A stretch of 64,000 bases of DNA from Burkholderiales bacterium. GTDB lineage: Bacteria > Pseudomonadota > Gammaproteobacteria > Burkholderiales > Burkholderiaceae_C. Below, one piece after another: positions 45,193-54,093 of the stretch (position 1 is its first letter; each line of letters starts with the position of its first letter). The position numbers and the translations under genes are program-made. The notes beneath the pieces are model-generated. The model was given only the letters and a program-made list of their open reading frames with translations. It was not told where the DNA came from and ran no database searches. The stretch covers positions 24,498 through 88,497 of the forward strand of contig QBMB01000001.1 in assembly GCA_003241965.1 (NCBI GenBank), in the 5' to 3' direction.

Positions 45193-46182
45193 TCAGCGCA
45201 CCGCCCCACAAATCTCTTGCATTCGCTGGCCGGCGCGAAATCCCTTGAGCGAGCCGCTGTGCATCACATGGCCCGACAGGGTGCGGCCGATGACGCGTTC
45301 GGCCAGAAGGGACGCCTCGATCAGCGCCTCTAAATCGATGCCGGTCTCGATGCCCAGTTCCTGGCACATGAACACCATGTCTTCGGTGCAGATATTGCCG
45401 GCCGCGCCACCGTGCGTGTGACCCGCGAACGGACAGCCGCCCAGACCGGCGACCGAACTGTCGAACAGCCGCACGCCCATTTGCAAGGCGGCATAAACGT
45501 TGGCACCGCCGACGCCGCGCGTGTCGTGCAGGTGCAGGCCGATCTGAGCCTCCGGCAGGATCGCGCGCACCGCGCCGACGCGGCGCTTGATCTCCTCGGG
45601 ATTTGCCCAGCCCATGGTGTCGGCCAAGTAGACCGCCGGCAGCGGCACACGCCGGTCGGCGCAGGCATCGACCAGCCAGCGGACCTGATCGGTGAGGACC
45701 GACAGCGGCACGGCGCCACCGAGATTGCAGCCAAAGGCCGTGATCACGTAGGCCTTTTCCACCGGAATGCCCAGGGCGATGTAGCGGTCCAGCCAGCCGA
45801 GCTGGCGTTCACGCATCTCGGCCACGCTGCAATTGTTGTTGCGCTGCGAAAACGGCTCGGTTGTGTAGAACATCAGCTTGCCGTCCAGATCCACCTGTTC
45901 ACAGGCGCGCGCCCGCTCGAAGCCGTTGTCGTTGAGCCAAAGCGCCGTGTAGCGGGTACCAGGGCGCTTGATGATGGCGGCGAACAATTCGGACGTGTCG
46001 GCCATCTGCGGCACCGCGCGCGCACTGACAAAGGACGCAACCTGGATCTGCCTCAGACCCGAGAGGCTCAAGGCATCAATCAGCGCGGCGCGGTCCGCCA
46101 GCGGATAGGTTTTTGGCTCCATCTGGAAGCCCTCGCGCGGTCCCTCCTCATGGAACTCGACGGAGGTAGGCAAGTTGCTCAT
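45193..46182 (-). CDS. HMG-CoA lyase-like protein (pyruvate carboxyltransferase/HMGL family)
   Basis: A 329-residue TIM-barrel lyase. EEGPREGFQME corresponds to the DGLQNE-type motif with catalytic Arg/Asp-Glu residues, HLHDTRGVG carries metal-ligand His, and GLGGCPFAGHTHGGAAGN holds the signature cysteine loop of HMG-CoA lyases. AAGGAGG precedes the start. It would split a 3-hydroxy-3-methylglutaryl-type CoA ester to acetoacetate (or a homologue) plus acetyl-CoA. It is the only lyase for two carboxylases, so both routes may converge on it or one may use the thiolase-like aldolases. Confidence 0.9.
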   Translation of the reverse strand: MSNLPTSVEFHEEGPREGFQMEPKTYPLADRAALIDALSLSGLRQIQVASFVSARAVPQMADTSELFAAIIKRPGTRYTALWLNDNGFERARACEQVDLDGKLMFYTTEPFSQRNNNCSVAEMRERQLGWLDRYIALGIPVEKAYVITAFGCNLGGAVPLSVLTDQVRWLVDACADRRVPLPAVYLADTMGWANPEEIKRRVGAVRAILPEAQIGLHLHDTRGVGGANVYAALQMGVRLFDSSVAGLGGCPFAGHTHGGAAGNICTEDMVFMCQELGIETGIDLEALIEASLLAERVIGRTLSGHVMHSGSLKGFRAGQRMQEICGAVR

Positions 46183-46200
46183 CGCTTGTACCTCCTTCGA

Positions 46201-48198
46201 TCAAGCCGGGCTGACTTCGGCCAGCACTTGGTGGCGCTCAACCATGTCGCCGACCCGGCAGCGCAGGCTGCTCAGGCTGCCTTCGAATGGCGCCATGACG
46301 TGCAGCTCCATCTTCATCGATTCGAGCACGATCACGGTCTGGCCGATGGAAACCTTCTCACCGACCGCCGACTTGACCGCCACCACCTTGCCCATCATTG
46401 GCGCGCCCAATTGACCGCTGGCGGCAGCGTCACCGGCGCCCCCCCCCAGATAGGGTCGTGCCGTGAACAAGCTGCTGCCCAACGCGCTGGCGAGCTCGGC
46501 CTGCCACGCGTCGCCCCGGATCGTCAGTTCCAGCGCCCGCCCACCACATTGCAGCAGGAAGCGTCCGCCCGCGAGCGGCTGCAGCGTAGCGCGCACCTTT
46601 TGCTCGCCAATGACCAGCGCACTGCTGCCCTGGTCATCGCGCATCGAAAACCGCACGGGCCATTCCGCCGCGCCCGCCTTCAACACAAGGACCGGCTGGG
46701 GTGCGGCCTGAATCGGCCCACTGCTCAGGCGCCAGCCCGTGAAACCGTCCCAGAGGGTCCAGCAGCCCAGCGCGGACGACTCGGCACGCCGTTGCGCCAG
46801 CCAGTGCAGCGCGGCAGCAGCCAGATGCTCAAGAGGCGGCGCGGCGGGAGCCACCACGCCGCGCTGCGCGTGGCGCTCGTCGATCAGGCGGGTGTGAAAT
46901 GTGGCATCGCGGGTCTCCGGCCATTCCAGCAGTTCATGCAGAAATTCCAGGTTGGTGACCAGGCCGATCACCGTGCTTTCGCGCAATCCGGCCACCAGCG
47001 CCCGGCGCGCCGACTCGCGGTCGGGCCCGTGCGCGATGAGCTTGGCGATCATCGAGTCGTAGTGCGGCGAGATTTCGTCGCCACTGTCTACCCCGGACTC
47101 GACGCGCACGCCCGCGCGCGAAAAATCGACCACCTGCAACCGCCCGGTAGCCGGCAAAAATCCCGCAGCGGCGTCTTCAGCGCACAGCCTGGCCTCGAAG
47201 GCGTGACCGGTGCACCGCACGTCGGCTTGCGCCAGCGGCAGGCTGTCCGTGTCGGCAATGCGCAGTTGCAGTTCGACCAGATCGAGGCCGGTGACTTCTT
47301 CGGTCACCGGGTGTTCGACCTGCAAGCGAGGATTGACCTCCAGGAAATAATATTCTTCACCCGTGACGACAAACTCAACCGTGCCCAGGCCGCGGTAATT
47401 CACGCCAGAGGCCAGCTTGACCGCATCGGCCAGGATAGCTTCACGCAGACGCGGGCTCAGACCGCTTGACGGCGCTTCTTCGATCACTTTTTGATGGCGT
47501 CGCTGCAAGGTGCACTCGCGCTCGAACAGGTGAATGGCGTGGCCCTGGCCGTCACCGGCCACCTGCACCTCCAGGTGGCGCACATGCGGCAGGTAGCGCT
47601 CGACGATCAGTTCGCCGTTGCCGAAGGCTTTTTCGGCCTCACGCATGGCACTCTCGATGCGCGACTCCAGCCCCTCCAGCGTCTCGACCACCGCCATGCC
47701 ACGGCCACCGCCACCAGCCACGGCCTTGAGCAGCACGGGCAGCTTCATACCGCGCACCAGATTCAACACCTCGGCTGGGTCGGTCATGCCGCTTTCGCTG
47801 CCGGGAATGACCGGCACGCCGAGACGGGCTGCCTCGCGCTTGGCACTGGCTTTGCCGCCGACGCGCTCGATGGTGTCGGCCCGGGGTCCAATGAAGGTCA
47901 AGCCAGCCGCATCCAGTGCGCGCACAAAGGCCGGATTTTCCGAGACAAAACCGTAGCCCGGATGAACGGCGTCCGCGCCCACACGCCGGGCCGCCGCGAT
48001 GATGGCATCGATGTTCAGATAACTCTCGCTGGGCGCTGCACCCCCGAGTTCGACCGATTCACCGATCTCACGCACATGGCGGGCAAACCGGTCGGCACTG
48101 GAGTGCACGGTGGCCACTTCCAGGCCGAGCTTGCGGCAGGTGCGGGCAATGCGGCAGGCGATCTCGCCGCGGTTGGCAATGAGGACTTTCTTAAGCAT
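46201..48198 (-). CDS. Biotin-dependent acyl-CoA carboxylase alpha subunit, set 2
   Basis: A 665-residue biotin carboxylase/biotin carrier protein: ANRGEIACRIARTCRK, the ATP-grasp loop KAVAGGGGRGMAVV, EVNPRLQVEHPVTEE, and the C-terminal LESMKMELHV biotin site. The ATG at 48198 has AGGAG seven bases upstream; a TTG two codons earlier is less likely. It is paralogous to the subunit at 40122 but clearly distinct, including the biotin motif (ESMKM versus EAMKM). It sits immediately downstream of its own carboxyltransferase. Confidence 0.92.
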   Translation of the reverse strand: MLKKVLIANRGEIACRIARTCRKLGLEVATVHSSADRFARHVREIGESVELGGAAPSESYLNIDAIIAAARRVGADAVHPGYGFVSENPAFVRALDAAGLTFIGPRADTIERVGGKASAKREAARLGVPVIPGSESGMTDPAEVLNLVRGMKLPVLLKAVAGGGGRGMAVVETLEGLESRIESAMREAEKAFGNGELIVERYLPHVRHLEVQVAGDGQGHAIHLFERECTLQRRHQKVIEEAPSSGLSPRLREAILADAVKLASGVNYRGLGTVEFVVTGEEYYFLEVNPRLQVEHPVTEEVTGLDLVELQLRIADTDSLPLAQADVRCTGHAFEARLCAEDAAAGFLPATGRLQVVDFSRAGVRVESGVDSGDEISPHYDSMIAKLIAHGPDRESARRALVAGLRESTVIGLVTNLEFLHELLEWPETRDATFHTRLIDERHAQRGVVAPAAPPLEHLAAAALHWLAQRRAESSALGCWTLWDGFTGWRLSSGPIQAAPQPVLVLKAGAAEWPVRFSMRDDQGSSALVIGEQKVRATLQPLAGGRFLLQCGGRALELTIRGDAWQAELASALGSSLFTARPYLGGGAGDAAASGQLGAPMMGKVVAVKSAVGEKVSIGQTVIVLESMKMELHVMAPFEGSLSSLRCRVGDMVERHQVLAEVSPA

Positions 48199-48264
48199 GC
48201 CCAACTCCTGCGGCGAAGTGGGTCATCAAGACGGTGTGGATGCGTTGCATGGCTGGCGTCCTGG

Positions 48265-49872
48265 TTAAAAACGGAAGACACCGAACGGCGTCGGTTTGGC
48301 GGCAGTCCGGGATGCGAGGTCGAGCAGCAGTCCCATGGCGTCGCGTGTTTCCACCGGATCGATGATGCCGTCCACCCACAAATTCGAGGAGAAGTTCGCA
48401 GCAGGCTGGAAGTCTTCGTAAATCTTGCGTACCGGCGCCTTGAACGCCTCTTCTTCCTCGGGCGTCCACTCTTTTCCCTCGGTCTTGTTGATCTGTCTGC
48501 GCACCAGTGCCATCACCGTGGCGGCCTGATCCGGACCCATGATGGCCGCGCGGCCGGTCGGCCAAGCAAACATCGCGGTCGGGTTGAACGGGCGGCCACA
48601 CATCGCCAGGTAACCTGCACCGTAAGAGGCGCCCATGATGATGGTGTACTTGGGCACGTTGGCCGAGGCCATCGCCGTGATCATCTTGGCCCCGGCTTTG
48701 GCAATGCCAGCCTGCTCGGCGGCGCGCCCGACCATGAAGCCGGTCACGTCGGCCATGAACAGCAGCGGGATGTCTCGCTGGCAGCACAGATCGATGAAGT
48801 GCGCCGCCTTCATCGCGCTTTCCGGGAACAGCACGCCCTGGTTGGCCAGGATGCCAACCTCGTGGCCATGAATGCGAGCAAAGCCGGTCAGCAGGGTGTC
48901 GCCGTACATCGGCTTGAATTCCTGGAACCGGCTGTCATCGACGAAACGCGCCAGAATCTCGCGCGTGTCGGTCGGGATTTTGGTGTCGCGGCTGATGATG
49001 CCGTAAATCTCGCGCGGATCGAAGCGCGGAGGCACCGACGGCTGACGCGTCCAGCGTGGCTTGGGCTGCTCACCCAGGTCCCGTACGATTTCACGCGTGA
49101 TGGCCAGCGCGTGGCGGTCATCTTCGGCAATATGATCAGTGACACCGCTGACGCTGCAGTGCATCTTGGCGCCGCCCAGCGACTCTGCATCCACCGTCTC
49201 GCCGGTGGCGGCAAAGGTCAACTCGGGGCCACCGAGGTACATATAGCCTTGTTCCTTGACAATCACCGCCTCGTCGCACAGCGCCGGGATGTAGGCGCCA
49301 CCCGCCGTGCAAGGCCCCATCACCACGGCAATCTGCTGGATACCCTCGGCCGACATGCGTACCTGGTTGTTGAAAATGCTGCCGAACTGCCCCACATCGG
49401 GAAAGATGTTGGCCATCTCAGGCAGGAAGGCGCCACCGCTGTCCACCAGCGTGATGCAGGGCAAGCGGTGTGCCCAGGCAATTTGCTGCGCCCGCACATG
49501 CTTCTTGCAGGTCATGCCGTAGTAGGTGCCACCCTTCACGGTGGCGTCGTTGGCAATGATCATGCACGGACGGCCCTGCACCAGACCGATGCCGGTGATG
49601 ATGCTGGCACCCGGCGGCACGCCGTCGTACATGCCCTCGCCGGCAAGCATGCCGACCTCTAGGAAAGGCGAACCTGGATCGAGCAGCACTTCGACGCGAT
49701 GGCGCGGCAGGATCTTGTTGCGCGCCAGGTGTTTTTCCCGCGCTTTCGGGGGGCCTCCGGCCAGCGCCAGTTGGCGACGGCTTTGCAGGTCCGCAATCAC
49801 GGCCTGGTAGGCTTTTTGGTTGAGCCGAAATTCGTCGTCGGAAGTCGATATGCGGGAGGAAAGGATGGTCAT
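48265..49872 (-). CDS. Acyl-CoA carboxylase beta (carboxyltransferase) subunit, set 2
   Basis: A 535-residue carboxyltransferase: VMGPCTAGGAYIPALCDE, LGGAKMHCSVSGVTDH, ADVTGFMVGRAAEQAGIAKAGAKM and GASYGAGYLAMCGR. It is about the same length as, but diverged from, the protein at 42980; PDVGQFGSIFNNQ replaces the PDKDHFGNSFHRQ of the other set, near the acyl-binding region. The two enzymes are therefore likely to accept different acyl chains. Substrate class (geranyl-, methylcrotonyl- or another branched acyl-CoA) is undecided. Confidence 0.92.
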   Translation of the reverse strand: MTILSSRISTSDDEFRLNQKAYQAVIADLQSRRQLALAGGPPKAREKHLARNKILPRHRVEVLLDPGSPFLEVGMLAGEGMYDGVPPGASIITGIGLVQGRPCMIIANDATVKGGTYYGMTCKKHVRAQQIAWAHRLPCITLVDSGGAFLPEMANIFPDVGQFGSIFNNQVRMSAEGIQQIAVVMGPCTAGGAYIPALCDEAVIVKEQGYMYLGGPELTFAATGETVDAESLGGAKMHCSVSGVTDHIAEDDRHALAITREIVRDLGEQPKPRWTRQPSVPPRFDPREIYGIISRDTKIPTDTREILARFVDDSRFQEFKPMYGDTLLTGFARIHGHEVGILANQGVLFPESAMKAAHFIDLCCQRDIPLLFMADVTGFMVGRAAEQAGIAKAGAKMITAMASANVPKYTIIMGASYGAGYLAMCGRPFNPTAMFAWPTGRAAIMGPDQAATVMALVRRQINKTEGKEWTPEEEEAFKAPVRKIYEDFQPAANFSSNLWVDGIIDPVETRDAMGLLLDLASRTAAKPTPFGVFRF

Positions 49873-49912
49873 ATGTGATTGCGCCTATTCGCGAGACAAA
49901 GCATTCAGCCGC

Positions 49913-50701
49913 TCAGGCCTTGAACACCGGTGTACGGCGTGCCTCGAAGGCCGCCAGACCTTCGCTGACGTCGTCATCGAGCAGAGCCGCGCTGGCCAGG
50001 TCTTCCTCAAGCTGGAGACCGACCTCCGACGAACCCTCCATGCCTTGCCGTGCCAAACGTTTCATGGTGGCCATGCCGATGCGGCTGCGCGTGGCGATCT
50101 TGCTGCAATACGCCAGCGCCGCTTCACCCAACTGCTCAGGCTCGACCACATAGTTCACCAGCCCCCACTGCTCGGCGGTGGCGGCATCGATCCAGCGCGC
50201 CGAAAAGAACAGGTCCAGGCCACGGCGCAGACCCGCAATGCGTGGCATGCGCTGGCTGCCGCCCCACCCGGGAATCAGGCCGAACTGGGCATGCTGGTCG
50301 CCAAAGCGCGCGTCCTTGGCCGCAAAGATGATGTCGCAGGCCAGCATCAGTTCGCTGCCACCGGCCAGGGTCAGACCCTGGCAGGCCGCCACCACCGGCA
50401 AATCGCTGCGTTCCAGGCGCTTGAGCACGCTGTGACCATAGCTGATGAAGTGCTTGAGCCTGGCTGGATCGCCACGCAGCGACTTCACCTCATCCAGATC
50501 GGCGCCGGTGCAGAAGTGCTTGCCTTGCGCCCGGATCAGAATGGCGCGCACACCGGAGTCGGATTTCTCGAATCCGTCGATGGCGGCCTCGATGGCCGCA
50601 TGAACGGACATCGACAGGCAATTGAATTTTTCGGGGCGGGCTAACTCGATAATTCCAACGGCGCCGGCACGGCTGATCTCCACTGGGGATGTCTGAATCA
50701 T
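49913..50701 (-). CDS. Enoyl-CoA hydratase/isomerase (crotonase family)
   Basis: A 262-residue crotonase with HFCTGADLDEV, GLTLAGGSELMLACD and GLIPGWGGSQRM. The ATG at 50701 overlaps the acyl-CoA dehydrogenase stop by ATGA (50698-50701); a longer open frame is a shadow of that gene. As second gene of the operon it probably hydrates the double bond made by the acyl-CoA dehydrogenase before it. Not of the DLxWM methylglutaconyl type. Confidence 0.92.
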   Translation of the reverse strand: MIQTSPVEISRAGAVGIIELARPEKFNCLSMSVHAAIEAAIDGFEKSDSGVRAILIRAQGKHFCTGADLDEVKSLRGDPARLKHFISYGHSVLKRLERSDLPVVAACQGLTLAGGSELMLACDIIFAAKDARFGDQHAQFGLIPGWGGSQRMPRIAGLRRGLDLFFSARWIDAATAEQWGLVNYVVEPEQLGEAALAYCSKIATRSRIGMATMKRLARQGMEGSSEVGLQLEEDLASAALLDDDVSEGLAAFEARRTPVFKA

Positions 50702-51864
50702 TTCTTGCTCTCCTTGGCGTACTGCACGGCGGCGCGTCCCACGCGCTCGCGGGCAACGATCAGCTTCATGATTTGCGCCGTTCCGTCGCCGATTTCCAGG
50801 CCCATCACGTCGCGCAGGCGCTGCTGGTGAGGCAGGTCCATCGACCAGCCATAGTGCCCAAAGGTCAGCAGGCACTGGTGAATCGCGTCAAAAGCGGTCT
50901 TGGGGCCCATCCACTTGACCATGGCCGCTTCCGCGGTGTGCGGCTGACCGGCATCGCGCAGGGCCAGGCCGTGGTAGCAGAGCTGGCGGCAAGCGGCGAT
51001 CAGGGTCTCGAACTCGACAAGGGGAAAGCTCACGCCCTGGTACTGCGCCAGCGGCGCGCCAAAGGTCTGGCGTTCCTTCACGTATTCCCAGGCTTCGTCG
51101 ATCGAGGCCTGCGCGGCGGCCACGCACTGCAGCGCGATCAGGATGCGGCTGAAGTCAAAGCCCTGCATCACCTGCGTGAAGCCTTTGCCCTCCTCGCCCA
51201 GCCGGTTCTCGACCGGCACCCGCACATCGTCGAAAAACACCGAACCACGGCCGATGATCTTGCTACCAACATCGTTGAAGCGCGTGCGTTGCACGCCGGG
51301 CTGATTCAGATCGACCAGGAAGGCGCTGATGCCTCGTGCGACATCCTCGGGCTTTCCGGTGCGTGCGAACAACACCATGGCATCGGCCTGGTCGGCAAAA
51401 GTGATGGAGGTTTTCTCGCCGGAAAGCACGTACTCGTCGCCCACGCGACGCGCCTTGAGTTGCAGATTGGCGGCATCCGAGCCGCCCCGTGGTTCGGTCA
51501 GACCCAGCGCGACGATGGCCTCGCCCGCCACGATCCGGCTGTTCCAGGTGCGCGCCAGCTCGGGGGACGCATTGGCATGGATGATGGCGCCCATCAGCGA
51601 ACTGAGCAGCTGCATGTAGCTGACGTTGAAGTCACCATAGGCAATTTCCTCGGTGATCATGCCGGCCGTGACGCCACTGAGGCCCAAGCCGCCATATTCC
51701 TCGGGCAGATCAACACCGATCAGACCGAGCGAACCCATTTCCTTGAACAAGGCCCGGTCGATGCCAGGTTGCGATTCGCGCTTCTGGTAATCGGGCCTGA
51801 GCTTCTCTCGTGCAAAGCGGCGCGCCACGTCACGCAGCGCAATCTGGTCATCGTCGAACATCAT
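50698..51864 (-). CDS. Acyl-CoA dehydrogenase, first gene of the long minus-strand operon
   Basis: A 388-residue acyl-CoA dehydrogenase with LGLTEPRGGSDAANLQ, SGEKTSITFADQAD, ERQTFGAPLAQYQGV and a C-terminal EIGDGTAQIMK. It starts an operon that runs without large gaps, apart from one pseudogene, to 33005. The divergent gene at 52021 shares its promoter region. No chain-length specificity can be read. Confidence 0.93.
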   Translation of the reverse strand: MMFDDDQIALRDVARRFAREKLRPDYQKRESQPGIDRALFKEMGSLGLIGVDLPEEYGGLGLSGVTAGMITEEIAYGDFNVSYMQLLSSLMGAIIHANASPELARTWNSRIVAGEAIVALGLTEPRGGSDAANLQLKARRVGDEYVLSGEKTSITFADQADAMVLFARTGKPEDVARGISAFLVDLNQPGVQRTRFNDVGSKIIGRGSVFFDDVRVPVENRLGEEGKGFTQVMQGFDFSRILIALQCVAAAQASIDEAWEYVKERQTFGAPLAQYQGVSFPLVEFETLIAACRQLCYHGLALRDAGQPHTAEAAMVKWMGPKTAFDAIHQCLLTFGHYGWSMDLPHQQRLRDVMGLEIGDGTAQIMKLIVARERVGRAAVQYAKESKK

Positions 51865-51971
51865 GGGTAAATCTCCTGACTGACTGTTGTCGAAATCGCC
51901 GCCTGCATCACACCGTCAATCCGGACGAAGAATTTGAGGTGCTCGCCAATTGCATGGCTGGTCGTTGTCGC

Positions 51972-51981
51972 ATGATATCAT
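51972..51981. promoter_or_regulatory. Palindrome ATGATATCAT in the divergent promoter region
   Basis: A perfect 10-base palindrome lies in the 156-base gap between the two large divergent acyl-CoA operons, 39 bases before the ATG at 52021, followed by the direct repeat TTAG-TTAG at 51993-52000. The location suits an operator for both operons, but no regulator gene is adjacent, so this is tentative. Confidence 0.35.
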
Positions 51982-52020
51982 CGAACAGGTGTTAGTTAGA
52001 TTTTTAAAGAGGCGTTCCCC

Positions 52021-54075
52021 ATGTCCACCGAAGCCACTGTTTTCTTTCCGACGCTACTCTCCGTCCTGAAGGTAGGCGCGCACACCCTTCGCAACCGAAC
52101 GCTGATGGGATCGATGCACACACGTCTGGAGTCGCTGGACCGGTCGATCGACCGGCTGTCCCTGTTCTATGCCGAGCGCGCACGCGGCGGCGCGGGCCTG
52201 ATTGTCACGGGCGGCTATGCCCCCTGCCAGGATGGCCTGCTGGATGAAACGGGTCCCCTGCTTATCACGACGGCACAAGCCGATGTGCTCAGACCGATCC
52301 CTCAGGCGGTGCACGCCGAGGGCGGCAAGATCATTCTGCAAATCCTGCACACAGGGCGCTACGCAAAAGTCGCCAGGCCAGTGGGCGCTTCTGACATCCC
52401 CTCCCCGATCAACTCCCGCGCGCCTCGCGCCTTGAGCACGGCCGAAGTCTGGCAAACGGTGGAAGACTATGTACGCTGTGCCGAACTGGCGCAACGCGCC
52501 GGCTTCGACGGCGTCGAGATCATGGGCTCGGAGGGCTACCTGCTCAACCAGTTCACCGTCACGCGCACGAACAACCGCAGCGACGAATTTGGCGGCAGCA
52601 TGGAAAATCGTCATCGCCTGCCGGTGGAGATCGTGCGGCGCACGCGCGAACGCCTGGGGTCGCAGTTTCTGCTCATGTATCGGGTTTCGGCGCTCGATCT
52701 GGTCGAGGGCGGTGCCCCGGCTGACGACATCATCCAGCTCGCCCAGGCGGTGCAGGCCGCAGGCGCTGACATCCTCAATACAGGCATCGGCTGGCACGAA
52801 GCGCGCATCCCGACCATTGCCTACGTGGTGCCGCGCGCGGCGTGGCGCTTTGCGGCGGCCCGCATCAAACAAGCAGTGACGATTCCTGTCATCGTCTCCA
52901 ACCGGATCAACACGCCCGATCTGGCCGAAGAAATCCTGGCCAGCGGTGACGCCGATATGGTGTCGATGGCGCGCCCCTTCCTGGCCGATGCCGACTTCGT
53001 ACGCAAGGCGGCGCAGGGCCGCGCCGATGAGATCAACACCTGCATCGCCTGCAACCAAGCCTGTCTCGACTACATCTTCGCCGACCGCCCCGCCACCTGT
53101 CTGGTCAATCCACGCGCCGGGCGCGAGCTGGAGTTCTCGCTGATGCCGTCACGGGCCATGCAGCGCAAGGTGGCGGTGATCGGTGCCGGCGCGGCCGGAC
53201 TGGCCTGCGCGCTGACTGCGGCGGAACGCGGTCATGCGGTCACCCTGTTCGAGGCTGGACCCGAGATTGGCGGCCAGTTAAACCTGGCCCGGGCCGTGCC
53301 GGGCAAGCAGGAGTTCAACGAACTGTTGCGCTATTTCAGGCAAGGCGTGGCTCGGCATGGCGTGACGCTCAGGCTCAACAGCCGGGCGGATGCCCCATCT
53401 CTAGCTGCCGGTCACTACGACCGCATCGTGATAGCCACCGGCGTGCGCCCGCGCCTGCCGCAGCTCCTGGGCATGGCTCACCCGAAAGTGATGAGCTATG
53501 CCGATCTGCTGTCGGGTCGGGTGCAGGCAGGCCGCCGGGTCGCGGTGATCGGCGCCGGTGGCATCGGTTTCGATGTAGCCACCTTCCTGCTGCATGACGA
53601 GCATGAGGGTAATGCTGCCAACGCGCCTCAGGCGCTTGAGCAGTTTTACGCTGAATGGGGCGTCGATACCTCGCCCGCAGCTGCGGGTGGCCTCAAACCG
53701 GCACAGCCAATCAGCGCGCCACGCGAAGTCACCCTGTTGCAGAGAAAACCTGAAAAGCCTGGACGCAGTCTGGGTATGTCCACTGGCTGGGCACTCAAGG
53801 CCGAGCTGGCGCGGCGCGGCCTGCGCACGCTGCCAGGATGCGTCTATGAACACATCGATGACGCCGGGCTGCACCTGCGCGTCAACGGTGTACCGCAGAC
53901 GCTGAACGTGGACACCATCGTGATTTGCGCCGGCCAGGACAGCGAGAACGCGCTGGTCGCCGAATTGCGCGCGCTCGGCCTGGCGCCCGATGTCATCGGC
54001 GGCGCCGAGCTGGCCGCCGAACTCGACGCCTTGCGCGCCATTGACCAAGGCACACGCCTCGGTCTGGCGATTTGA
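52021..54075 (+). CDS. 2,4-dienoyl-CoA reductase-like NADH:flavin oxidoreductase (FadH type)
   Basis: A 684-residue three-cofactor reductase. The N-terminal old-yellow-enzyme barrel has TGIGWHEARIPT with His259, the expected active-site histidine of FadH; the 4Fe-4S site is C341-x2-C344-x3-C348-x11-C360 (CIACNQAC); the C-terminal half binds FAD and NAD(P) through GAGAAGLACA and GAGGIGFDVA. Order and cysteine spacing match FadH, which removes conjugated double bonds from acyl-CoAs; related enoate reductases are possible. It starts the plus-strand operon and is divergent from the dehydrogenase at 51864. Confidence 0.92.
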   Translation: MSTEATVFFPTLLSVLKVGAHTLRNRTLMGSMHTRLESLDRSIDRLSLFYAERARGGAGLIVTGGYAPCQDGLLDETGPLLITTAQADVLRPIPQAVHAEGGKIILQILHTGRYAKVARPVGASDIPSPINSRAPRALSTAEVWQTVEDYVRCAELAQRAGFDGVEIMGSEGYLLNQFTVTRTNNRSDEFGGSMENRHRLPVEIVRRTRERLGSQFLLMYRVSALDLVEGGAPADDIIQLAQAVQAAGADILNTGIGWHEARIPTIAYVVPRAAWRFAAARIKQAVTIPVIVSNRINTPDLAEEILASGDADMVSMARPFLADADFVRKAAQGRADEINTCIACNQACLDYIFADRPATCLVNPRAGRELEFSLMPSRAMQRKVAVIGAGAAGLACALTAAERGHAVTLFEAGPEIGGQLNLARAVPGKQEFNELLRYFRQGVARHGVTLRLNSRADAPSLAAGHYDRIVIATGVRPRLPQLLGMAHPKVMSYADLLSGRVQAGRRVAVIGAGGIGFDVATFLLHDEHEGNAANAPQALEQFYAEWGVDTSPAAAGGLKPAQPISAPREVTLLQRKPEKPGRSLGMSTGWALKAELARRGLRTLPGCVYEHIDDAGLHLRVNGVPQTLNVDTIVICAGQDSENALVAELRALGLAPDVIGGAELAAELDALRAIDQGTRLGLAI

Positions 54076-54093
54076 GTCCACTGGAACACCACC

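Noticed and set aside
45412-47469. Plus-strand open frame of 685 codons
   Set aside because: Antisense of the lyase and biotin carboxylase genes, without any recognisable domain.
47491-49662. Plus-strand open frame of 723 codons
   Set aside because: Antisense of the second carboxylase genes; no start signal and no family motif.
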